This document shows positions 47,514-59,400 of a DNA stretch of 64,000 bases, in pieces. A program made the position numbers and the translations under genes. Origin of the DNA: Lycium barbarum (Eukaryota; Streptophyta; Magnoliopsida; Solanales; Solanaceae). The notes under the pieces are model-generated. The model worked only from the letters and a program-made list of their open reading frames with translations, did not search any database and was not told the DNA's origin. The stretch covers positions 58,929,821-58,993,820 of the forward strand of contig NC_083346.1 in assembly GCF_019175385.1 (NCBI RefSeq). The letters are read 5' to 3'. Position 1 is the first letter of the stretch, and every line of letters starts with the position of its first letter.

Positions 47514-48307
47514 GTGAGCATTGATTCATGTCTCTTTGACATCCTCTTCGTCACCGAGGTTGATCACCTCAGTTTCGTCCATATTCGGCTTCTTCTTATC
47601 TTCAAATTCTTCCAACTCTTCTACCAGTCCCTCTGGCATCATTGTCACTTCATCGTACTCCTCGTAACCCTGCTGAATATTTTCCTCATTCGTTTCATGA
47701 CACGTCATGACATTTTTGGTTGTTAAGTTATTGTTATTATTGAAAAAGCGAGGCAAAGTATAGTTGGGTTTATTATTGTTCATTATGCGAGGTTTATTTA
47801 AGAAACTTTTACTACTCCTTGTTATTTAATAAGAACAGTGGTTTATATATACCGAGGCTTTTCATTAATTTAAGAGTAATTGCTTAGAAACTGTGGTCCT
47901 GGTCCGAAACAACGTCGGACCATTTCCATTTTTAAACATCACGAAGTAATTCAGAAAAGGCGATCATTTGGGCCTCAGCCGATGTTACCGTTTTTTAGCA
48001 AAAGAATTTAAGGACAATCCATCTCTCTACCGAGGAGCCAAGAGGGGAGTAGATTTCTAATCGTTCAAGCTCTCTCCTGGCCTCAGAATGAGTATGATGA
48101 GCGTCTCCTGGCTTTCCTCAATGATCAGGTAGCATCCCTCTTCTTGAAACATCGACTCGAGACCACCATCAACTTCTTCGCTATTCGTTATCGGCATCTT
48201 TCTTAGAAATGACTGGTATAACCCCAGAATTGGTTGAGGTATTCTCTCTTGATAGCTTTTATGAGCTCATCTTCTCTAGGAGCGTATCCTAGACCAAAGT
48301 GGTAATT
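47514..48307 (-). pseudogene. Tat pol linker between protease and RT
   Basis: Frame 47526-47783 starts with an Asn-rich run and continues into an acidic stretch (VEELEEFEDKKK). Upstream to 48307 the text is broken pol spacer with stops. No catalytic motif. The position matches the variable linker of Tat polyproteins. Confidence 0.6.
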
Positions 48308-49126
48308 TTATTTTGGGATTGGCACAGGCTCTGTAATCCCTTCAAGGTCTCTTCCTAAGCCTTTTCCCATTTCAAAACCAGTTCTCAGCATGGTGGAGGC
48401 AATCATTTTGTAGGCTGCTGGCATTGGTTTGTCGACCTCCCCTTCTGAATAGGTGGCTCCAACATATTCTACCAAAGGAAAATTCGATATGTGGGGACTC
48501 CCCTCAATTACTGGTATGATGTTGTAAGGATATTTCGGGGTATCCTTCTCAGCTGCGACCAAAATTTCCTGTCCCTGCCATTCAATTTTTATAGCTCGGT
48601 GCCAAGTTGATGGTACTGTGCCGGCAGAATATATCCAGGGTCTACCCAAGAGCATGTTGTAGTTGGCCGTGATTGCTATGACTTGGAATTCTGCGGTGAA
48701 AGAGGAAGGCCCAACTTGGATCTATATGTATACTTCTCCTAAGGAATCACTTTGGGATCCATCAAATCCCCTGACAATCGTCCAACTCTGGCAGAATTTA
48801 CACACGTTGTAGCTAAGCTGTGTTAATATGTTGATGGGGTAAATGTTGAGGTCCGATCCATTGTCCACAAGCACTCTCCCTATTTCCTTGCCATGGCATT
48901 CCACTATAATATTAAGAGCTCTATTGTGGGAGGTTCCTTCCATTGGCAGTTCTTCTTTGGAGAAACAGATTTTATGTTCTCCGATGATGTGGGTTGCCAA
49001 CCCAGCCAAGTCTTCGCTGCTCGTACCAGCTGGTACGTGTGCATCATCCAACACTCTCATGAGGGCCTGCCTGTGTGATGGGGCGTTGGCCAGTAATGAT
49101 AACACTGATATTTGTGTTGGTGTCAT
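48308..49126 (-). pseudogene. pol: Tat protease region
   Basis: Frame 48722-49126 (134 codons) carries VLVDNGSDLNIYP, the aspartic protease active site in its Tat form, with the catalytic Asp at 48863-48865. It is preceded by ISVLSLLANAPSHRQAL and CFSKEELPMEG, typical of this lineage. After a stop, frame 48308-48655 continues with LLGRPWI and a glycine-rich G-patch-like word (GFEMGKGLGRDLEGI). The split by a stop at 48720 would end the polyprotein. Confidence 0.82.
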
Positions 49127-51173
49127 CTTGCAATGCTCAATGATGGAGTAGTCTTTTGGTTGCTACGCCGCCAGAAATCTTCATCTTCTCCTTCGGTCAA
49201 TGCTCTCTTTTGGGTGTTTTCCTTCTTAGCAGCATTCTGAGCCAGTTCTTCAGGAGTGTAATATCTCTCCGAGCAGGTCATGCCGTGAGCCATGGCTGCT
49301 TGCACAATGATTGACTCTTTCGGAGAAGGCATAATTTTTTGCGCCGTCAAGGCTACTACAGGTGTTGGGACCAAAGTCCTGAATCCTGGCATAGCCTTTG
49401 GAGCTCCTGGCACCAGGACCAAAACTTTGAAGTTGGGGCACTCTTGGAGTGTAAGGGAGGCTACTGTTGTTCCAGAGATTCAATTGCTTTGGGGACCAAT
49501 GCCATGCAAGCTTCCCAGTCCTTGTCTTTTTCAATCTTGTAGACCCCGTTATTCCCATGGTTAGGTAGCGGGTTTGTGTTCACATTGGGAGCTGCAGTTT
49601 CAAAGGTTATTTCCCTTTTGTCGATCAGATCTTGAGATTTATGCAGTCTTGTGTACTGTGCCCATTTCCTCCTGAATGATAGGCATAAGTCTGATTAGCC
49701 TTGTAGAATCTATTCCGCAGCTATGCTAGTGTTGGAGGGACTTTCTGGATTAGGCCCACGGCCAATTTCCTTTTGAAGAGTCGAGCCCTAGGCTCAAGAA
49801 GTGTTGTGAATTCTCTTGTTGGCTTTCCCTTGAAAGAAGGACGTGGAGCATTATATGTTGGGGGGTGGTGGTTGATTTTTTAGTTCAGAGGTGGATAAGC
49901 TTATGGTGGGTTCGTTTGTGGTGGACGGTAGTTTTGCTGAGGTGGTGGTTTATATGTTTGTTGTGGTGGTGTTTGGTAAGCAGGAGCGGACACACGGACA
50001 CTAGGTGGAGCCATGTAAGCTAGTATAGTGGTGATGAAGCTTGGATGTGCGTAATATACAGGTTCTGGGTTGTAGGTAGGTGTGGAGTAATTTATGAGAG
50101 GTGGAGTTATGTGGGAGGATTGTGGTTCTTTTGGGCTCGGGTTTAGAATGTGAAATATGCTCGCCACGACCTCTTTCTTCTTGCTGACGATTCCCGCAGT
50201 AACTTGTCTGGATGGTTTGTTGAAAACACTGACTATTTTCCAAGATTTGAGACCATCTTCTATGGCCTCTCCCATTTTGACCAACTCAGCAAATGGCCTC
50301 CCAGCCATGGACAACATTCTGTCGTAGAAATCAGGCTCCTGTGACCTAATGAAAACTGAGACTATCTCTCCCTCACACAGTGGTGGCTGCACACCGGCTG
50401 CTTCGGCCCTACACCTACTGGCAAACTCTCTATAGTTCTCTGTTGACTTTTGTTTGACCTTTTCGAGGTAGTAGCGGTCGGGCACTGTTTCAACATTGAA
50501 GCAAAAATGCTCCATGAAGGATTCAGCCATGTCTTCCCAAGTGAGCCATTGGCGCATGTCTTGGGTTACGAACCACTCAGCAGCTTTGCCAGTTAGACTA
50601 CGACTGAATAGTCGCATAATAAGATGTTTATTCTTCTTAACCCCAACCAATTGGTCATAGTAGGAGTGGAGGTGTGCCTTGGGATTCCCTGTCCTATTAA
50701 ACATTTCGAATTTTGGTATTTTGAACCCTTCTGGTAGGTCTAATTCTGAGTTCATGCACAAGTCATCATATCTTAGGCTTGTAGCCTTTCTTGCGGACCT
50801 GTTGGATTTTTACAGCAACTCCTCCATCTTCTTTTCAGTATCTCTCTCACGTTTATCCTGTTCGGCCCTCCTTCGGCCCCCCAGGCCTTCTCCATTTCCT
50901 CATAATGGTCTAGCTCTTCATGGCCTAGGGAGGATTCGTTAATGTTGGAAGCGAAGAAGGATACTTAGTGAGTGGGATGGTTGAGCGGGGCAGTGGTGGT
51001 TTGCCCAGTTGGTGGGGCTGGAACACGTACTTGGTTTGTCGGGTTGATGAATACTGGTTAGGGAACCCTCGTAAGAAGGGACCGAGTGAGTGGTCCCTAG
51101 GATTTGGGTGTATTTTTTAGTGGTGGAGTACAGTAAAAAGCACCACGTGATTCGGGTCAGTTGGACTTAAACT
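49127..51173 (-). pseudogene. gag: Tat gag, main part
   Basis: Frame 49901-50761 (286 codons) starts MCMNSELDLPEGFKIPKFEMF and holds a retrotrans_gag-like domain (AAEWF, LTWEDMAESFMEHF, TVPDRYYLEK, REFASRCRAEAA) followed by a Pro/Tyr/Gln-rich tail. Stops and frame changes precede the 49123-49558 text. The N-terminal side (50762-51173) is open in pieces and proline-rich, then is cut by the truncated LTR of element E; the gag start lies beyond E at 63661. Confidence 0.85.
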
Positions 51174-52580
51174 CATCATCATCATTATTGGGCTCGTAAT
51201 GTACCTCTTATCTCATGTAGTTATTCATGAACATAGACTATTAGCTTCCCGGGATATAGAGGATTCATGGAGAAGAAGGAAAAATCATGCCATCAGATTC
51301 ATGCCATAGAAAGAAAGGACTAGCCTCACATACATTTTTCGTTTAACTAATCTATCGCTTGCTTGCTCTCCTTCAATGTCCCCGTCATTTACCTTCAAGA
51401 GAATTCGCATTAACATTAGCTAATCGATTACTTAAATGTGTTTACTATTTCTAGGGAAAATTGGGCAGCATTTCCTTTGTTTATACAACCTTTCCAATAT
51501 TCTATATCAACTCCCAAACATTCATAACAACATTCACAATATCGCAAACAACAATCATCATTCATCTACATTACCACATTTCACCATTTCACTCCAATTT
51601 CTCCGTAATCATGGTCATAGTTCATTATTTCACTTTCTCACATATAATACTTATTCCATGTTCTAAATGTCGTTCACAACATCCATACAATCACAACATA
51701 CCAATATTCATAGTTCATCCCAAACTACTACTCAACAATGACACTATTCACACATTCATGACCCATTTCCTACATCTTTCTACAATCCAAGTGTTTTTAA
51801 CTTTCAACACCTTAAACAACAAGGAATGATCATAAAAATCACCTTAGATCATGGAAGAATAATCCTTGAGTGGGAATTCTCATCTTGCACGAAAACCATA
51901 GTCCACTTCCCTTGGGATTTCTTGGCTTAGATGAACTTTGATATGTTTTCTACACTTGATTTTGTGGATTTGGTATAGTTGATCAAGGTTTTCCCTTGGT
52001 TTTTTTGTGGATGAATAATGGAGAGTGAAAATGAAATGAATTAATGAGAGAGGATCCTTATATTAACACTTAAAATCTGTCCCGACCGGAACATAGAGAC
52101 CAACATACGGTCCGTACATTTTATACGGGCCGTATGTCTGGCCGTATGTTTGGTCTAGTGAGGACCCTTATTCTGGGAAAGACATACGGCTGGACATACG
52201 GTCCCGTATGTTTTATACGGCCAGTATGTTTGGCCGTATAATGCCTAGTTGTCCGAAACTCATTCTCGTCGACTCGTTTGATCTCCAATCCTTATGGAAC
52301 CTTCTTGACACTTGATTAACACCTCAATACCAATCTAAGGGACATTACCACTCTCTCCAGAACATCATTACGCCATCATTAACTCGTCGCTCATAATTCT
52401 TACCCGACACACAACATATCCTTTGCTTCCCTTGACAACTTTCTTCCTTTGCGTCAAATGTCTTTGAATCTCGATTAGGATCATTAAATGCTATTTCTTT
52501 CTTATCACAATATCGTATACGTCATGCCCTTCACTAGCCTATTCACTGTACGTCAATGGGGAATTTTCCAAGGTGTAACA
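51174..52580 (-). repeat. 3' LTR of element E, outer 1.1 kb missing
   Basis: Aligns with 61944-63387; a stretch of about 41 bp present near 62790-62830 is absent here. Palindromes at 52104-52243 and CTTATATTA at 52057-52065. The donor site has lost the last exon G (AAT|GTATGT near 51315). The outer part with acceptor and TGTCACGAC is lost at 51174. Confidence 0.88.
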
Positions 52581-52596
52581 TTCTTCCCCCCTTTTG
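52581..52596 (-). other. Polypurine tract of element E
   Basis: The minus strand reads AAAAGGGGGGAAGAA directly before TGTTACACC. Confidence 0.9.
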
Positions 52597-52784
52597 GAAC
52601 ATTCGTCCTCGAATGTTAAACACTTGGGAATTCTACAAAAATTTCGCCAGAGCTTCCCCTGTAATATGGCACTACCATCCTATCACAACAACCCATAATA
52701 ATATTGCCTCACAGGGCCACAACACTATAGAAATATAATTTGGCCATTCACAACCAATATGCATAAAAAGAAAGTACACATACC

Positions 52785-54239
52785 TCATAATCCTGACGTT
52801 GCATCGTGGATCTCTTCTGGGGATTGGAATAAGTGCGGGTACTTGGAATTCATATTCTCTTCTGCTTCCCAAGTCATTTCTTCTCGGTTGTTATTTTGCC
52901 ACAAGACTTTGACTGAAGCTACTTCCTTATTTCGAAGTCTTTGTACTTGCCTATCTAAAATGGCAATGGGCACTTCTTCATACGCTAGCTTTTCTGTCAC
53001 TTGAACATCAACTATTGGGACAATCCTCGTAAGATCCCCAACACACTTGTGGAGCATCGAGACATGAAGAAATGGGTTGACTGATTCAAGTTGTGAAGGT
53101 AAGTCCAACTCATAAGCTACTTGGCCCACTTTCCGGATGATTTTATAAGGTCCTATGTATCGAGGTAACTTCCCTTTCTTGCCAAATCTCATCACCCCTT
53201 TCATTGGCGACACCTTTAAAAATACCCAGTCATCAACCTGAAATTCCATGTCTCGCCGGCGGTTATCCGCATAAGATTTCTGGCGACTTTGGGCTGTCAA
53301 CAATCGATCTCGGATCACCTTGACTTTTTCTACCACTTGCTGAATTAATTCAAGGCCTATCAGCCGTACTTCTCCTGTTTCAAACCATCCAGTTGGGGAC
53401 CTGCACTTCCTTCCATATAAAGCTTCATATAGAGCCATTTGGATACTGGAATAGTAGCTACTGTTGTATGCAAACTCAATGAGAGGTAAGTGGTCATCCC
53501 AGCTACCACCAAAATCTAGTACACATGCTCGTAGCATATCTTCCCAGGTCTGAATAGTACGTTCGGCTTGTCCATCGGTTTGCGGATGAAATGTCGTACT
53601 AAGTTTTACTTGAGTACCTAGACCTTCTTGAAAAGACTTCCAGAACTTGGCCGTAAATTGCGCTCCTCTATCTGTGATAATGGATATCGGTATACCATGG
53701 AGTCGTACAATCTCTTTGAGATACAGCCTCGCACAATCTTCTGCTGAGTATGTGGTTCTGACGTAGAGAAAATGAGCTGCTTTTGTTAATCTGTCCACAA
53801 TCACCCATATAGAATCAAACTTGCCTCGAGAACGAGGTAACCCCACAATAAAATCCGTGTTGATCACTTCCCATTTCCAAGTAGGGATTTCTATTGCTTG
53901 TAATAATCCTCCTGGCTTTTGATGCTCGATTTTCACTTGCTGGCAATTTGGACATTGAGCTACAAATTCTGCTATGTCTCTCTTCAGGTCATCCCACCAA
54001 TATATCAACTTGAGATCATGATACATCTTTGTTGCACCTGGGTGAATAGAATACCGAGAATAATGGGCTTCTTCTAGAATTCGACGGCACAACTCCGCAA
54101 CATTTAACACACATAGCCTGCCTCGGTATCTAAGAATTCCATCCGTGGAAATTTCAAATGGGGACTTCTCCTTTTCATAAGATTTGTCTCTGTAACGGCA
54201 CAAATGAGGATCTTCATACTGACGCTCTTTCACTTCCAT
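52785..54239 (-). CDS. pol: Integrase with chromodomain-like tail, element E
   Basis: 484 codons without a stop, the best preserved gene segment in the window. Zinc-binding HHCC: H59, H66, C96, C99. Catalytic triad D129 (INTDF), D190 (IITDRG), E226 (QAERT), with exactly 35 residues between the last two. GPY motif (RYIGPYKI) near residue 365, then a tail (LRNKEVASVKVLW, TWEAEENM, YPHLF) resembling the chromodomain that directs chromoviruses to heterochromatin. The true polyprotein continues upstream: the frame stays open to 54333, where solo LTR G cuts it from RNase H. The first Met is only the first Met in the frame. Expression as integrase alone is unlikely. Confidence 0.85.
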   Translation of the reverse strand: MEVKERQYEDPHLCRYRDKSYEKEKSPFEISTDGILRYRGRLCVLNVAELCRRILEEAHYSRYSIHPGATKMYHDLKLIYWWDDLKRDIAEFVAQCPNCQQVKIEHQKPGGLLQAIEIPTWKWEVINTDFIVGLPRSRGKFDSIWVIVDRLTKAAHFLYVRTTYSAEDCARLYLKEIVRLHGIPISIITDRGAQFTAKFWKSFQEGLGTQVKLSTTFHPQTDGQAERTIQTWEDMLRACVLDFGGSWDDHLPLIEFAYNSSYYSSIQMALYEALYGRKCRSPTGWFETGEVRLIGLELIQQVVEKVKVIRDRLLTAQSRQKSYADNRRRDMEFQVDDWVFLKVSPMKGVMRFGKKGKLPRYIGPYKIIRKVGQVAYELDLPSQLESVNPFLHVSMLHKCVGDLTRIVPIVDVQVTEKLAYEEVPIAILDRQVQRLRNKEVASVKVLWQNNNREEMTWEAEENMNSKYPHLFQSPEEIHDATSGL

Positions 54240-54737
54240 AATCAGGGATGAAACTGTGGGATCATTAATACCGATTCCTGCACCACCTGAATCAATTAAA
54301 CGTACTCCAAGATTAGCTAATTGGTGGAGCTCATGTCACGACCCAACCCCGTGGGCCGCGACCAGTGCCCGAGCTGGGCACCTATACGTACCCGATACCC
54401 AAATTAGCATATTAACAGAATAATAATATAATAATAATATCAGTGGACGCTACAGAATTTAACAGAAAAGCAGACTTGGCACACATAGGCCGATAAGGCC
54501 ATCATAGAACAAAATATCCCAAACATATGTACAGAACCCACATAGATATATCCACAGACCTCTACAGAACATATCATAATCATAAGACGGGACAGGGCCC
54601 CGTCATACCCAGAATAATGTACATATCCAGATAGCAGTGACAGACTGTACCAAAAGATGGGCTCTGAAGAAGAGAGCGCCCCAAAATAGCAGAGATGGGA
54701 TCCTAAACAGATGGATCAGCGAACCTGTCGTCTGTAC

Positions 54738-55785
54738 CTGCGCGGCATGAAAACGCAGCCCCCGAAGAAAGGGGGTCAGTACGAAATATGTACTGAATAT
54801 GTAAAGCGGAATCACAGAAGTCAAATCATAATGATTACAGAAAATGAGTACAAAATCCAGAGTGTCAAATGCATATTTCCAAAACAGACAGAATGTGTAC
54901 AGAAACATATGTCATATCATATCCGGTCCCTGCCACGGGACTCGGCAGACAGAACGTGGCCACCCTCCCGACACTGGTGCCACCATACAGAGGAATCAGA
55001 AAAAGGGGCGTGGCCCCGCATCATAAAATGTCATATCAAAATGGCCATAACATATCAGATCAGAATAGGCGGACATGGCACATCATACTCCACAGACCCA
55101 TGTACGCGTATACCTGCCCCCTCACATCGGGACGCGGCGAACAATGCAGAGAATCACGCTTGACAACATATCCTGGCCCGGGCTCAGTGTGGGAAACATT
55201 GGGACATCCACGAATGGAGTAGTGAGAGACTAATGCAATTTAAAAATATCATAAAATGTTTTCAAAGACTCGATGAAGCGTATCAAAGCCAAACAAATCC
55301 ATGGAGTCAGACGGAATCATAATAAATGTATTTCGGATATCATAATAAATTACAGAAATATAACTTTCCTGAAGTCATTCCGAGTGTCAAAATAATTTAT
55401 AATATTTAGTAGAATATTTAAAATAATATTCGTTAAGCGATTAGTAGGGTAATCGAAGCATTTCTTTCAAAAATCGCTTAAAAAGGAAGCTTTAACACAT
55501 TAAGGGCAAAACCGGAAATAGTGGGCCCGCCTCGGGACAAACAAGGCGGCGGGCTCAAATTATGCCCTCTAAGCTTATGGTATCACCTAAAAAGGTTCTA
55601 CAGATATTCCATGAATTTTTAAGTGATTGAGAGCAAAATTGCATAATTCCAAGAAATAGCGTATCAAAATGGTTCAATTCTACTGAAGGAAAAGCTGAAA
55701 TTTTCTCTTGCGGATTCCGAGGGCCATCAAGAGGTCCTTCGAGGCCCGGATCCGACCCTAACACACTAAGGGTTGTTTTACATAC
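54738..55785 (-). other. Candidate LTR intron in solo LTR G
   Basis: Donor AAAG|GTATGTAAAAC with first base at 55785; the acceptor GCAG ends at 54738. Hairpins CAGTAC/GTACTG (54777-54782, 54790-54795) and CCCCC/GGGGG (54759-54763, 54771-54775). Confidence 0.5.
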
Positions 55786-56840
55786 CTTTCACGCTCCTTA
55801 CGCCTTTCCAAACTCACTTCCCGTTTCGTCGAAAAACTGCAATTGGTCAAGTTTACCAATTGTAAGTTATAAATACCATAATTTCAACTTAATGCATATT
55901 TGTCTACCGAAATTTCGGCAGCACTTCCCCTATACATATAGCACCCCGAGAATTCAACTCGGCTATAGATTATCAACAACAACCCAAACGACAACATCAA
56001 TATCAACAATGAACATTAAAAACACAAATATCCTTCAACTAGTCATTTTTCTCACAAGTTGACATAATCTTCAATTCAACCCAAACTTTCAACTAATATC
56101 AATAATTTCACATTCATCAACAATCAAGATCATCACCATATAGTTCTAGAAACATTTCATATCGTTTTCCTCAAGTTATACACTCGATATACATGATATA
56201 CAATTTTCCGCCAAAGTCATAACTTATGCAAAACATCAAATCTTTGGCATACAATTTCATAACAAGTTTCCAACTTCCAAATTCAAATCCCAAACTCTCC
56301 AAATTCTACAAATGGTCACAATTACCAAATATTAATTATACGCTCTTAGGAATTGAATCTTAAGTTAACATCTTTCTACAGAAATTTGGGCAGCATCTCC
56401 CCTGTTTATATGCCTAGCCCGAATTCTCAATTCAACAACCAGCACAACAATAACAATACCAGAATCAATAGTATTATTTCCCACATCAAATTATTCCATA
56501 AAACATCCCATAGGGTGTTTGTACCATATTTCCACCAACCAAATTAATTTACAGCAGTTAAACAACTCCTTTTCCGTAAATCAACCAAGATTAATGTTAA
56601 CAATGAAAGATTCATACCTATATCGCGATAATATTTCTGTATCTTCACTTCTTCACCCTGACCTTGAGCCACAACACATTACTACACAATTTTGTAGTTG
56701 CAACTGTGCGCTGTCTGGACCGGAATTTGAAAATTATATTTTGATTTGCGTGAAAATTGATGGGTGGAAGTTGGTGGAAGTTTTCAGAGATTTTGGGGAG
56801 GCTTAGAGGGTGTTTTGTTGTTGATTGGGGGCTAAAGCCC

Positions 56841-56977
56841 CGTTATATAACCTTTTAGAATCTGCCAGAACTGTCTAGAAAAGTGTTCAGCGCGATCGCG
56901 CCACCTTCTGGCGCGTTCGCGCTGTGTTACAGATTTTCTTCTGCGCGTTCGCGCCCCTCCCAGGCGCGATCGCGCAG
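56841..56977 (-). promoter_or_regulatory. Candidate promoter of solo LTR G: four GCGC palindromes plus TATA box
   Basis: GCGCGATCGCGC or GCGCGTTCGCGC occurs four times (56889-56977), in the order GATC, TTC, TTC, GATC. GTTATATAAC at 56842-56851 lies 38 bp downstream on the minus strand. Confidence 0.55.
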
Positions 56978-57361
56978 ACCTTTTTTTCTGCCTCGACCTT
57001 CGTTCACTAAAACGGTCATAACGTTTGATCCCGATATCGTATGAGGGCCCACGACCTATGGATGGAAAGCTAATTCAATTATCTACAACTTTTATTTCTG
57101 GGCGTTTTCCCAAATTCCAAATTTATAATACCGTTTTTGCCCCTAGAAGTCAGATCATCCGAAAATGCTTCCTTAAATTGTCCCTTTTGGAGGGCTTCCA
57201 CTTTGATTTGGCCCAAGGGTCCTTCTTGACTTGTGTTTAACTTCACATATGTGATTCATATAATTTGTCACATGTCCCAAAAAAAAAAATCTTGACGTGT
57301 GGGCCCCACCTCAACTTACAATTAATCCGACGTTCAAAAAAATACGGGATGTAACAGCTCA

Positions 57362-57870
57362 TGAATTAATTCTTTCTACTCCAGAGGAACTTCGCATAGG
57401 CTACCCATTGATCGGCGGCTAAGCGCATCAGCTACTACATTTGCCTTTCCGGGGTGGTATAAAATGTTCACATCATAATCTTTCAATAGTTCTAACCATC
57501 GCCTCTGTCGCAGATTCAACTCCTTTTGTTTGAAAATGTACTGAAGACTCTTGTGATCTGTATAAATATCGACATGCACACCATACAAGTAATGTCTCCA
57601 CATTTTTAATGCATGAATGACTGCTGCCAATTCGAGATCGTGAGTTGGATAGTTCTTTTCATGTTTCCGCTGCTGTCTCGAAGCATAAGAAATGACTCTA
57701 CCGTGTTGCATTAACACACATCCTAACCCAACACCAGAAGCATCACAGTACACCACATAACTATCTGACCCTTCTGGAAGTGTTAAGACCGGAGCTGAGG
57801 TTAATCTGTCCTTCAACCCTTGGAAGCTGCGTTCACAAGCATCATTCCACTAGAATTTAACTGATTTCTG
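57362..57870 (-). pseudogene. pol: RNase H domain of element E
   Basis: Frame 57376-57816 (146 codons) carries [38 protein letters not shown] and [17 protein letters not shown], so all acidic catalytic blocks are present. A TAG replaces Trp or Gln at about 57851 just upstream, in the link from RT. The 3' side is cut by solo LTR G at 57356. Confidence 0.88.
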
Positions 57871-58760
57871 GGTTAGCTTCGTCAATGGGGCTGAAATAGA
57901 TGAAAATCCCTCTACGAACCTTCTATAGTAAACTTTCAATCCCAGAAAACTATAGACTTCTGTAGGCGTCGTAGGCCTTGGCGAAGTTTTCACAGCCTCA
58001 ATTTTTTAAGTATCAACTCGAATACCATCATCTGAAATAACATGGCCCAGAAATGTCACAGAATTCAGTCAAAACTCGCACTTTGAAAATTTTGCATACA
58101 ATTCTCGGGTTCGAAGAATTCCAAGAACAATACATAAGTGATCGGCATGTTCTGATTCCGCGCGAGCGTATACCAGAATATCATCAATGAATACTATCAC
58201 AAATAAGTCCAAGAGAGGCCTGAATACATTATTCATCAAATTCATGAACACCGCCGGAGCATTAGTCAACCCAAACGACATCACCCGAAATTAATAATGG
58301 TCATATTTCGTTCTGAAGGCTGTTTTGGGAATATCTTCTTCTCTAACTCTCACTTGGTGATACCCTGACCTCAAGTATATTTTGGAAAACCACTTGGCAC
58401 CCTGTAGTTGATCAAACAAATCATCAATCCTTGGGAGAGGATATTTGTTCTTTATTTTCACCTTATTCAGCTGCCTATAATCGATGCACATTCGTAGGGA
58501 GCCATCTTTCTTTCTCAAGAACAAGACTGGTGCTCCCCATAGTGATGAACTTGGTCTAATAAACCCCTTCTAAGAAAATCTTTCAGATGTGCCTTTAGCT
58601 CTTTCAATTCTGTCGGAGCCATTCGATAAGGAGGAATAGAAATAGGCTTGGTGTCCGGTAACACATCAATGGCAAAATAAATCTCTCTTTCTGGAGGAAG
58701 ACCTGGAAGCTCATCTAGAAATACATCCGGAAATTCATTCACTACCGGAACAGATTGGAA
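57871..58760 (-). pseudogene. pol: Reverse transcriptase of element E
   Basis: The RT start (VVNEFPDVF, ELPGLPP) at about 58750 is followed by a one-base loss near 58576, so the frame leaves KGFIRPS. Frame 58291-58524 has [20 protein letters not shown] and SGYHQ. A stop at 58288-58290 replaces Glu. Frame 58069-58284 has FGLTNAP and catalytic FIDDILVY, both aspartates kept. Another stop (Trp codon) is at 58066. The connection block [10 protein letters not shown] lies near 57880. Element D supplies the undamaged comparison at several of these sites. Confidence 0.88.
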
Positions 58761-59400
58761 ATTTGGCGACTTTGCTTCGGTGTCATGTACTCGGACTAAG
58801 TGATAAATATAACCCTTAGCTATCATCTTTCTTGCCTTAAGGTAGGGAATAAACCTACCTTTTGGAGATGATGTATTACCCTTCCATTCAAGCACGGGCT
58901 CTCCCGGAAATTGGAATCGAACTATTTTCATCCGATAATCAACATTAGCATAACATGAGGTCAATCAATCCATACCCATAATCACATCAAAATATAACAT
59001 TTCCAGCGCAATTAAATCAACTTTGGTCTGGCGATTACATATCACAAGTACACAATTTTTATACACCTGTCTATCTATCACGGGAGCACCAACTGGAGTA
59101 GATACCCCAAAAGGTTTAATTGGCTCAGGTTTCACCCCAATACAACCAGCAACATACGGTGTAATATAAGACAAGGTAGAACCCGGATCTATCAGTGCAT
59201 ATACATCGTGGGAAAATATGGATAATGTACCTGTAACCACATCCGGGGAGGACTCAAGATCCTGTCGTCCGGCTAAAGCGTACACACGGGGATGGGTGGC
59301 ACCTGAAGTAGATGCTCTCCCTCTGCCTCTACCTCGACCTGCTGAAATCTGGGGAGTTTGTCCTGCCGGGCACACTGAAGAGGAACCAGCTGCTGATCCT
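58761..59400 (-). pseudogene. pol: Protease of element E
   Basis: Frame 58965-59483 carries ALIDPGSTLSYITPYVA, with the D-P-G-S active site near 59176-59190, then FDVIMGMD and a TGA in place of a Trp codon at 58962-58964. The frame 58515-58964 continues the polyprotein (RFQFPGEPVLEWKG, KARKMIAKGYIYHL). Retropepsin-like; D-P-G-S is normal in this clade. Confidence 0.85.

Larger units (their letters stand above)
54334..57356 (-). repeat. Solo LTR G with perfect target duplication gctca
   Basis: 3023 bp from TGTCACGACC to GATGTAACA, flanked by gctca at 54329-54333 and 57357-57361. It separates RNase H from integrase of element E; the uninterrupted text is seen in element D near 28110-28150. No internal domain. 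Confidence 0.95.
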
